A DNA stretch of 7,186 bases, taken from contig CALCPB010000001.1 of the NCBI GenBank assembly GCA_937897665.1, positions 1 to 7,186 of the forward strand. The letters run 5' to 3'. Positions within the stretch are counted from its first letter, which is position 1, and every line of letters starts with the position of its first letter. This stretch comes from an uncultured Halomicronema sp. Lineage in GTDB: Bacteria; Cyanobacteriota; Cyanobacteriia; Phormidesmidales; Phormidesmidaceae. Below the pieces are notes generated by a model. It had not been told where the DNA came from, did no database searches, and was given only the letters and a program-made list of their open reading frames with translations. Of the stretch, positions 1-5,187 are shown piece by piece. A program made the translations under genes and the position numbers.

Positions 1-1
1 T

Positions 2-259
2 CCGGGCTAAGACCACCGGCACGTCTCGTTGCAGGCACGGGCGTCCGAAAATACCTGTTACGTCATTGCCCCCGCTCAAACTGGGTTTCACAACAGTCGT
101 CGCCAGTCTCACGGGCACGCCATGATCATCGACCCCTGGGGCATGGTGTTAGACGACGTCGGTACCGACGTCGGGGTGGCGATCGCCGAAATCAACCCCG
201 CTCGCCTGTCCCAGGTACGGCAACAGATGCCCGCCCTGCAGCATCGCGTCTTTATCTAA
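2..259 (+). CDS. Carbon-nitrogen hydrolase (nitrilase superfamily), 3' fragment with in-frame stop near window edge
   Basis: The visible C-terminal part (about 76 clean residues from position 29) matches the end of Nit1/Nit2-like amidases: LQARASENTCYVIAPAQTG, then RRQSHGHAMIIDPWG, then a final AEINPARL and LQHRVFI. Enzymes of this family cleave C-N bonds of small amides in the cytoplasm; the catalytic Glu, Lys and Cys all lie upstream, outside the window. In the same frame, positions 2-28 read P-G-stop-D-H-R-H-V-S, where relatives have T-G-K/Q-D-H-W-x-V-L. The frame is therefore right, but it carries a TAA at 8-10 and Trp-to-Arg and Leu-to-Ser changes. Everything downstream looks intact. This suggests either a poorly sequenced contig end or a recent pseudogene. 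The substrate cannot be inferred from this part. Family call is firm; intactness is uncertain. Confidence 0.85.
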
Positions 260-351
260 TCAAACACCGCTGCCATGGAGGATTGAGTCCCAGGATTGGG
301 CGACCTCAGCGGGGGCATCTGGGGCATCGAAATTGCCCGGCGGTCTCAAGA

Positions 352-394
352 TTTATCTGGCGATCGCCAAATAAACCGATAAGTTGATCGGTTT
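352..394. promoter_or_regulatory. Two adjoining palindromes upstream of the antiporter gene
   Basis: Positions 352-375 form a 24-base palindrome with 11 of 12 pairs matching (only C357/A370 fails), centred on a HIP1 octamer at 360-367. It overlaps by three bases a second, perfect inverted repeat: AAACCGAT at 373-380 and ATCGGTTT at 387-394 with a 6-base spacer. The pair ends 59 bases before the antiporter ATG. They could be an operator for a dimeric regulator, RNA hairpins in a leader, or part of the 3' end of the nitrilase transcript. No T-tract longer than TTT follows, so a terminator is less likely. The symmetry is seen directly; the role is inference. Confidence 0.45.
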
Positions 395-426
395 GAACAT
401 TGGCGAAAACCTGAACTCATGTAAGG

Positions 427-432
427 TATACA
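427..432 (+). promoter_or_regulatory. Candidate -10 element for the antiporter gene
   Basis: TATACA resembles the -10 consensus and lies 21 bases before the ATG at 454, which would give a leader of about 15 nt. No good -35 is present at the usual distance; the nearest candidate, TTGGCG at 400-405, is 21 bases away. A short leader would explain why no Shine-Dalgarno sequence precedes ATG 454. Weak evidence. Confidence 0.25.
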
Positions 433-453
433 AGATGCGTTTTTTCAGCCTGA

Positions 454-1905
454 ATGGTGAATGCACTTTTCTGCCTTAGTTCCATCGGTAGCCTGACTGC
501 AATGCCCCTCTATGGAGATGTTAGTTGGCTGACCATCTTGGCCGAAGCTTCAGAGGCCGAGATCGAACCGCTGGTCTTAGCTGGCGTCTTGTTGAGTCTC
601 ATTACGGTTTACCTAGCGGCCAAAATTGGCGGCGAACTCTGTGCGCGGGTCAACTTACCCCCGGTTTTGGGTGAACTGCTCGGCGGCGTTGTCGTCGGGG
701 TCTCCGCTCTGCATCTGATCGTCTTTCCCGAAGGGGCTGGCGAAACGGGCTCAGTCCTAATGCAGTTAGTCTCCACCACCACCGACATGGATGGTGCCGG
801 GCTGCTGTCCGTTTTTCGCGGTGAAAGTGAAGTTGTCTCAATTCTGGCTGAGCTGGGCGTCATCATTCTGCTCTTTGAGATTGGCCTGGATTCTGATCTC
901 ATGGAGCTGATTCGGGTCGGTCCTCAGGCCGCCGTAGTTGCCATCATCGGAGTAGTGGTGCCCTTTGCCTTGGGCACTACCGGCCTGATCGTGCTTTTCA
1001 ACATTGCGACGATCCCCGCCGTCTTTGCCGGGGCCGCTCTGACTGCCACCAGTATTGGCATCACCGCCAAAGTGTTGGCTGAGCTGCAACGGCTCAGCTC
1101 GCGTGAAGGGCAAATCATCATTGGGGCGGCAGTATTAGACGACGTCCTCGGCATCATCGTTTTAGCCGTGGTGGCTAGCCTCGCTAAAACGGGGGAAATC
1201 GAGATTCAGAACGTCGTCATTCTCATCGTCAGCGCCGCTGCGTTTTTGATCGGCGCGATCTTTGTTGGGCGATTGCTCAGCCCAGTGTTTGTGGGCTTAG
1301 TCAATCAAATGAAGACGCGGGGCGAACTGATTATTAGCTCGCTGGTTTTTGCTTTTGTGCTGTCTTACATCGCCGCCACCATTCAGCTAGAGGCGATTTT
1401 GGGGGCTTTTGCCGCCGGGCTGATTTTGGCCGAAACGCCCAAGCATAAAGAGTTGGAAGAGCAGATTATTCCGATTTCTGACATGCTGGTGCCAATTTTC
1501 TTTGTGACGGTGGGGGCACGCACCGATGTTAGTGTCCTAAACCCGCTTGATCCGGCTAACCGCGAGGGCTTGATCATTGCCTCATTCCTCGTCGTCGTGG
1601 CAATTCTGGGTAAGGTCGTCACCGGGTTTGCCGTATTCGGTCAAGAAGGCATCAACAAGCTCGCCATTGGGGTGGGCATGATTCCTCGGGGTGAGGTCGG
1701 TCTGGTTTTTGCCGGTGTGGGCTCTGCCAGCGGGGCACTCTCAGAATCGCTGGAGGCAGCGATTATCGTCATGGTGATTTTGACCACGTTCGTCGCGCCA
1801 CCGCTATTGCGCATTGTGTTCAAAGATTCTGACGCGGCTCCACCGACCGAAGAAGTCGAACTTGCCTCAGCTCAATCTTCGGAAGAGCAACCCTCGGTTT
1901 CATAA
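454..1905 (+). CDS. nhaS3: CPA2-family Na+/H+ antiporter, NhaS3-like
   Basis: A 483-residue membrane protein with a dozen or so hydrophobic segments. Family marks in order: IGGELCARVNLPPVLGE (residues about 58-74), a TATSIGIT stretch (197-204) on the unwound crossing helix, the ion-binding Asp pair D229-D230 in VLDDVLG, and PRGEVGLVFAG from about 411. The Asp pair indicates electrogenic Na+/H+ exchange as in NapA and NhaS3. In Synechocystis NhaS3 is reported as essential and thylakoid-located; transfer of that role here is inference. The protein ends in an acidic tail of about 28 residues (rich in E, D, S) and has no TrkA-N or universal-stress domain, unlike Kef channels. The start is uncertain: ATG 454 has no good ribosome binding site, and ATG 502 (residue 17) would give a length closer to known NhaS3. 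It is not in an operon; the neighbours are 194 and 356 bases away. Confidence 0.88.
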   Translation: MVNALFCLSSIGSLTAMPLYGDVSWLTILAEASEAEIEPLVLAGVLLSLITVYLAAKIGGELCARVNLPPVLGELLGGVVVGVSALHLIVFPEGAGETGSVLMQLVSTTTDMDGAGLLSVFRGESEVVSILAELGVIILLFEIGLDSDLMELIRVGPQAAVVAIIGVVVPFALGTTGLIVLFNIATIPAVFAGAALTATSIGITAKVLAELQRLSSREGQIIIGAAVLDDVLGIIVLAVVASLAKTGEIEIQNVVILIVSAAAFLIGAIFVGRLLSPVFVGLVNQMKTRGELIISSLVFAFVLSYIAATIQLEAILGAFAAGLILAETPKHKELEEQIIPISDMLVPIFFVTVGARTDVSVLNPLDPANREGLIIASFLVVVAILGKVVTGFAVFGQEGINKLAIGVGMIPRGEVGLVFAGVGSASGALSESLEAAIIVMVILTTFVAPPLLRIVFKDSDAAPPTEEVELASAQSSEEQPSVS

Positions 1906-2191
1906 GTGTTGAGAGAGGCGAAACCGGTCGAGGTGCGTAGTCGAGATGCATATTGGGGTGACTGCCGTTCGCGATCGCCCCGCTTCAGTTAGCGAGGTCT
2001 TGGCGAACGTGCGCATCTTCCATAAATTCGTACGAGGCGTCCAATCTTCTGGATAGATAAATAGGATAAGGGCATCAGGCCCACTTACCCCCCCGCTGAG
2101 AGTGGTTCAACCCATCCCATAGCCCCTCCCTCGAGGGAAAGAAACAGGAGTCGGGCTTAATTCGAACTGGCCTAAATATAATCAACGCTAG
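1906..2191. other. Long gap downstream of the antiporter; imperfect hairpin, no convincing gene
   Basis: This is the antiporter 3' side. It contains an 18-base-arm imperfect hairpin at 1967-2008 (outer GTTCGC/GCGAAC, inner CGCT/AGCG, loop TCAGTT, no bulges, five mismatches and one wobble). It also contains a 36-codon frame at 1946-2056 starting MHIGVTAVRD, with a weak GAGG ten or so bases upstream, which I do not recognise. A TATAAT at 2177-2182 lies only ten bases before the terminator hairpin and has no -35. I see no tRNA and no known small RNA. Confidence 0.4.
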
Positions 2192-2226
2192 AAAGCGCCC
2201 TTACGGTTAAGGTAAGGGCGCTTTTT
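2192..2226 (+). terminator. Strong intrinsic terminator between converging genes
   Basis: A perfect 13-bp stem (2192-2204 with 2212-2224, GC-rich core GCGCCCTTAC) encloses a 7-base loop, and the T-run TTTTT at 2222-2226 overlaps the stem foot. On the plus strand it should end transcripts from the antiporter gene, 290 bases upstream. Read on the minus strand, the stem is followed by TTTC and lies 36 bases after the secreted-protein stop codon, so it may serve both genes. Confidence 0.85.
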
Positions 2227-2261
2227 GAATGAGACTAATGAGCTAACTCGTGGACGCTGGC

Positions 2262-2615
2262 CTACAGCTCTTCGCCATCGACCGAGATCGCATCGCCGGG
2301 CTCTTCAACAGTTAAAGCCGGTTGCTGGCGGAGGGCTTCTTGCTGACGCTGTCTGAAGTCTTGCGCTTCGGTGGTAATGGCTTGATTCTGCTGCTCTCGA
2401 AACTCTTCAGAACTCATCGTCGGTGCCAAAATAGCCCGGTGAATCAGCTCATAGGGGCTCGCAGAATCGCCGAACTGATCAGCACCATCATCATCTGTAC
2501 CAAAGAGATCAGCATCAGCCGACTGGGCGATCGCAGCGGGAGACATAACCACCACACCGATGCTGGCAAACGCCCCAACCAATAGCCAAGAGAGAGATTT
2601 TTTCATCATGTGCAT
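2262..2615 (-). CDS. Small secreted acidic protein, unknown function
   Basis: A 117-residue protein that I do not assign to a named family. Residues 1-30 form a Sec signal peptide: lysines at 5-6, a hydrophobic core (about 8-24), and an AIA cleavage site before Q31. The mature 87 residues have about 20 Asp/Glu against five Arg, no Lys and no Cys. They contain an Asp/Gly-rich stretch (TDDDGADQFGD, 40-50), then YELIHRAIL (55-63), then a Gln/Glu/Arg-rich segment (70-98) likely to be a helix or short coiled coil, then an acidic end. Export to the periplasm or outside is expected. The start at 2615 is preferred because AGGAG lies ten bases upstream; Met3 and Met4 are alternatives. It follows the ABC permease on the same strand by 89 bases and may have its own promoter. 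There is no evidence linking its function to the transporter. Confidence 0.72.
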   Translation of the reverse strand: MHMMKKSLSWLLVGAFASIGVVVMSPAAIAQSADADLFGTDDDGADQFGDSASPYELIHRAILAPTMSSEEFREQQNQAITTEAQDFRQRQQEALRQQPALTVEEPGDAISVDGEEL

Positions 2616-2625
2616 GACGGGTTAA

Positions 2626-2630
2626 CTCCT
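2626..2630 (-). promoter_or_regulatory. Ribosome binding site of the secreted-protein gene
   Basis: The minus strand reads AGGAG ten bases before the ATG at 2615. It supports that start over the two following Met codons, which would lie 16 and 19 bases away. A TATATT on the minus strand about 25 bases further upstream could be a -10, but no -35 is visible. Confidence 0.6.
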
Positions 2631-2704
2631 AATTACACCACTACGATAACTGGCGCAATATACGCCCTACTTTAACAGAGAATTCTGAATGCGGCTCGTG
2701 CTCT

Positions 2705-3625
2705 CTATGCAATACGACGACGCAGCAGCGGTTGAATAAGTGCCAGAGAAATCATGCAAAATCCTAGCAGTATCGCTAGCGCATCTCCCATCTTGACGTC
2801 ACCCAAAGGCGCTGCCATCACCACGCTGGTTAGCCCCCAACTGCCGGGGTGCAAATAGATGTACCGAATCGGCTCGATCGCATAGGTAAGTGGATTTAAG
2901 CTTGCCACGATGCGCAGCCACTGCGGCATGAAGGACAGGGGAACCAGCGCAGTGCTTGAAAACAGCAGCGGCAGATTGGTGACAAAAATGACGGCAATTA
3001 GCTCAATGTGTCCTGGCAGCGCGAAGGAAAGCCCCAAGCTTAAAGCCGTGACCCCTAACACCAACGTCAGCACAATCAACACGACTAGACCCAGGCCCGC
3101 TAGATCGGGTAGCCCTGCCCCTAAGACTGCACTAAGACCGATAATGGCAGCAGTTTGCACCATGCTCATCGCCGCGATAAACACGGCTGACGCGGCCACG
3201 ATGGAATAGCGCGAGGCTAACGGCGCGACGAGAAAGCGATTGAGAAAGCCAAACTCGCGATCGAACATCACCGGCAATCCGGCGTTTAGGGCACCGCCAA
3301 AAGCCGTGAACACGATGATGCCCGCCCCTAAAAACTGACCATAATTTTGGCTTTCACCAAACAGCCCTTGGGGCACATTTTGAAACAGGGCACCAAACAA
3401 AATCAACCACATCACGGGCTGAATCACGCCTGCCACCAGCGTCGAGGGGCGGCGCTGTAGCTGAATGAACAGCCGTCGCGTCATGGCGATCGTTTCTTGC
3501 AAAAAGGCGGCTGAAAACAAGCCTGGCGTTGCAGTTGCGCTGCTGTCACTAAGCTCAGCCTTCCACTGACGCAATTCAGGGTTATCTAAAGAGAGTTTGG
3601 GTTTGGGGGTTAGAGTGGTGCTCAT
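2705..3625 (-). CDS. ABC-2 type exporter permease, DrrB-like
   Basis: An integral membrane protein of 306 residues from ATG 3625, about the usual length plus a roughly 45-residue soluble N-terminus. Six membrane segments can be seen at roughly 63-81, 99-119, 142-167, 177-202, 207-229 and 281-300. The cytoplasmic coupling stretch FDREFGFLNRFLVAP (about 121-135) and the NPLTYAIEPIR motif before the last segment are typical of ABC-2 permeases of the daunorubicin-resistance type. It should form the transmembrane channel with the ATPase encoded just upstream, exporting a hydrophobic substrate; which one cannot be told. A TTG nine bases upstream in frame is possible, but ATG is preferred; neither has a clear Shine-Dalgarno sequence. 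It lies 97 or more bases after the ATPase stop with a hairpin between, so co-transcription is likely but coupled translation is not. Confidence 0.92.
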   Translation of the reverse strand: MSTTLTPKPKLSLDNPELRQWKAELSDSSATATPGLFSAAFLQETIAMTRRLFIQLQRRPSTLVAGVIQPVMWLILFGALFQNVPQGLFGESQNYGQFLGAGIIVFTAFGGALNAGLPVMFDREFGFLNRFLVAPLASRYSIVAASAVFIAAMSMVQTAAIIGLSAVLGAGLPDLAGLGLVVLIVLTLVLGVTALSLGLSFALPGHIELIAVIFVTNLPLLFSSTALVPLSFMPQWLRIVASLNPLTYAIEPIRYIYLHPGSWGLTSVVMAAPLGDVKMGDALAILLGFCMISLALIQPLLRRRIA

Positions 3626-3695
3626 AGCTATCAAGGTAAGGAAAATTGAGGGGTAGCGGGGCGGATTGGGGGCGATTTGGTAGAGGAAGACGGCC

Positions 3696-3727
3696 GGAGC
3701 AGCGACATGGCAGCCGCCTGCCGCTCC
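3696..3727 (-). other. Hairpin between ABC ATPase and permease genes
   Basis: Starting three bases after the ATPase stop, the minus strand can fold with an outer GGAGC/GCTCC pair (3723-3727 with 3696-3700) and an inner GGCAG/CTGCC stem with a 4-base loop, leaving one 8-base bulge. No T-run follows, so it is not a standard terminator. It may stabilise the upstream mRNA part or lower read-through into the permease gene. Confidence 0.4.
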
Positions 3728-3730
3728 TAA

Positions 3731-4756
3731 CTAAGCGCCTTTCATCGCTTGCTTGCGTTCGGCCTTAAGATCGCGACTGCCAGCAGCGGCAATTTCAGCA
3801 TCCATTAGGGTGCGGCCCGTCGCGGCCAGATAGACATCATCGAGGCTAGGGCGCGATTGTGAGATGCCAAACATGGGCAAACCGGTCTCTTTGAGCGCCT
3901 GCTGCACAGTCATCAATGCGTCGGACTGGGCTGTCACAACCAGGTTGATGGAGTTGCCTTGGGCGTCGTTAACGATCGCCTCTTCGACACAGGGCAGGGT
4001 TTGTAGCAAATCTTTTGCTTTGTCGGCTTCGTCATCGGGGGTAAATTCGCGAATCCGCAGGGTGATGCGATCGCCCCCCACCCGACTTTTGAGGTCACTG
4101 GGTGTACCGGAGGCGATTACCTTGCCCTGGTCAATGATGGCGACGCGGTCTGACAGCGCATCGACCTCTTCTAAATAATGGCTGGTGAGCAGCACCGTGG
4201 TACCCGCCGCTTTCAACTGGCGCAAAAACTGCCACACGGCAGAACGAGTCTCAATGTCTAGGCCCACGGTGGGTTCATCCAGCACTAAAACATCGGGCTG
4301 GTGCAGCAGTCCCAACGCCAAGTCAAGGCGCTTTTTAAGACCACCAGAGTAGATGCCTGATTTTTTGTCAGCCCAAGCAGTCAGCTCTAACAGCTCAATC
4401 ATCTGCTGAATGCGATCGCGCGCCACCTTGGCGGGCATGTGATACAGCGCCGCCTGTAGCTGCAGCAGTTCGCGCCCCGTCAGCACCTTGTCGAGGGCTA
4501 CCTCTTGAGCAATGTAGCCGAGTTGCTGACGCGCTAGAGCCGGATTGTCTAGTACCGAGCGACCGTTAATTTCCACGCGGCCAGCATCGGGCGTACTCAA
4601 TGTGCAAAGACAACGGATTGTGGTGGTCTTACCAGCTCCATTAGGCCCGAGCAAGCCAAAAATTTCACCCGCCTCAATGGTGAAGGAGACATCTTTGACG
4701 GCATCAACATCGCCGTAGCGCTTTTGTAAGCCTTCGACTAAAACGGCTGGAGGCAT
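3731..4756 (-). CDS. ABC exporter ATP-binding protein, DrrA-like
   Basis: A complete 341-residue nucleotide-binding subunit. Walker A is GPNGAGKTT (37-45), the Q-loop is Q84, the signature is YSGGLKKRLDLA (136-147, with Leu-Lys-Lys after SGG), Walker B is VLVLDEPT with catalytic E161, the D-loop is GLD (165-167), and the switch His is H193 in TSHY. Residues about 230-315 form the extra C-terminal domain of DrrA-type ATPases, ending in PSLDDVYLAATGR, followed by a charged tail of about 25 residues. All catalytic residues are present, so it should hydrolyse ATP to power the permease encoded downstream. Family members export drugs, lipids or polysaccharides; the substrate is unknown. No strong Shine-Dalgarno sequence precedes the ATG. 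The inverted-repeat cluster at 4807-4853 is well placed to control it. Confidence 0.95.
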   Translation of the reverse strand: MPPAVLVEGLQKRYGDVDAVKDVSFTIEAGEIFGLLGPNGAGKTTTIRCLCTLSTPDAGRVEINGRSVLDNPALARQQLGYIAQEVALDKVLTGRELLQLQAALYHMPAKVARDRIQQMIELLELTAWADKKSGIYSGGLKKRLDLALGLLHQPDVLVLDEPTVGLDIETRSAVWQFLRQLKAAGTTVLLTSHYLEEVDALSDRVAIIDQGKVIASGTPSDLKSRVGGDRITLRIREFTPDDEADKAKDLLQTLPCVEEAIVNDAQGNSINLVVTAQSDALMTVQQALKETGLPMFGISQSRPSLDDVYLAATGRTLMDAEIAAAGSRDLKAERKQAMKGA

Positions 4757-4806
4757 ATCAATAAACTGACCTTGCTTAAGTCACGATTCATGCGGTTTGC
4801 AGTGGC

Positions 4807-4853
4807 CTCGATAAATAGGGGATTTATCGAGATGAGATTCTCGATTTATTCTA
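4807..4853 (-). promoter_or_regulatory. Three half-site inverted repeat with adjoining -10, upstream of the ABC exporter operon
   Basis: CTCGATAAAT (4807-4816) and ATTTATCGAG (4822-4831) form a perfect 10-bp inverted repeat with spacer AGGGG. A third related arm, CTCGATTTAT, lies at 4840-4849. The middle arm can pair with either outer arm: perfectly with the first, or over seven consecutive bases with the third (TCTCGAT at 4839-4845 with ATCGAGA at 4826-4832). On the minus strand TAGAAT at 4853-4848, a 5/6 match to the -10 consensus, overlaps the third arm; a weak TTGGGT lies 19 bases further upstream. Predicted transcription would start near 4841, about 85 bases before the ATPase ATG. An operator for a repressor is the simplest reading; a switching RNA leader is the alternative. 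Confidence 0.5.
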
Positions 4854-5054
4854 CCGAAGTGAGCTGAGGAGTACCCAAAAAGCCAGATACCCTTAAGCAT
4901 CCAGGCTCTATCTCGGATCAGGCGCAAAGGTAATCGAGAAAAACTGAGTCAGGCAGTTGCAGGCAGTTGCTGAGAAAAGCCCGCCTAATTGTTGGCGACC
5001 GGAGGAATTTTCAGAGCGGTATACTAGGCAAAGTCCTATTCAAAATAAGAGGAG
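4854..5054. other. Intergenic stretch between the divergent ABC operon and the rsgA leader
   Basis: Apart from a tandem duplication of the ten bases AGGCAGTTGC (4951-4970) and the rsgA promoter candidate near 5020, I see nothing gene-like here: no tRNA, no long frame with a ribosome binding site, and no terminator with a T-run. Confidence 0.4.
5020..5025 (+). promoter_or_regulatory. rsgA: Candidate -10 element for the rsgA transcript
   Basis: TATACT matches the -10 consensus at five of six bases. The region 16-18 bases upstream has no convincing -35; TTGGCG at 4992-4997 is 22 bases away. Transcription starting near 5032 would give a leader of about 155 nt before the rsgA TTG, containing the short frames and long-range stem described at 5055-5159. 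Confidence 0.4.
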
Positions 5055-5114
5055 ATGTCTTATGTCGGTGTCGGTAATGGAATTCACTACATCCGTTTAA
5101 TCGGCAAGGTCTAA
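5055..5114 (+). CDS. Possible leader peptide upstream of rsgA
   Basis: Two overlapping tiny frames follow the purine-rich AAGAGGAG (5047-5054). One, ATG 5055 to TAA 5114, encodes 19 residues (MSYVGVGNGIHYIRLIGKV), but the Shine-Dalgarno sequence abuts its ATG. The other, ATG 5062 to TAA 5100, encodes 12 residues (MSVSVMEFTTSV) and has GGAG seven bases upstream, an ideal distance. The 19-residue frame ends inside the left arm of the stem at 5103-5159. I recognise neither product. The ribosome binding site is the best evidence that something is translated here; it could also be a relic of a longer gene. Confidence 0.3.
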   Translation: MSYVGVGNGIHYIRLIGKV

Positions 5115-5159
5115 GACTGCTGTTAAAAGCATTGCGCTTAAGCCTTTTAGAACCTTGCC
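5103..5159 (+). promoter_or_regulatory. Long-range stem in the rsgA leader
   Basis: GGCAAGGT (5103-5110) pairs perfectly with ACCTTGCC (5152-5159), extended by CTAA (5111-5114) with TTAG (5147-5150) across a single bulged A at 5151: 12 pairs closing a 32-base loop. The loop has further weak pairing (AAAAG with CTTTT as an alternative). It ends 16 bases before the rsgA ribosome binding site. No T-run follows, so a terminator is unlikely. Confidence 0.4.
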
Positions 5160-5175
5160 CTGCGTAGGTTTCTTT

Positions 5176-5180
5176 GAGGA
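5176..5180 (+). promoter_or_regulatory. rsgA: Ribosome binding site fixing the TTG start of rsgA
   Basis: GAGGA lies seven bases before TTG 5188, an ideal spacing. The other in-frame start further upstream, TTG 5155, has no such site and sits in the 3' arm of the leader stem. Confidence 0.8.
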
Positions 5181-5187
5181 CAAGACA

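Noticed and set aside
838..1113. Open frames on the minus strand inside the antiporter gene (also 609-902, 924-1157, 1383-1622, 1641-1823)
   Set aside because: They lie opposite a clearly conserved membrane-protein gene, and their products are low-complexity and unlike real proteins.
2177..2182. Perfect TATAAT that might drive a small RNA
   Set aside because: It has no -35 at a usable distance, and transcription would start essentially at the terminator hairpin, leaving no room for a gene.
2322..2585. Plus-strand frame opposite the small secreted protein
   Set aside because: The minus-strand product has a proper signal peptide and ribosome binding site; the plus-strand product has neither.
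2262..4756. Treating the secreted protein, permease and ATPase as one three-gene functional system
   Set aside because: The secreted gene has its own ribosome binding site and an 89-base gap, and no shared domain or motif links it to the exporter; same-strand proximity alone is not enough.
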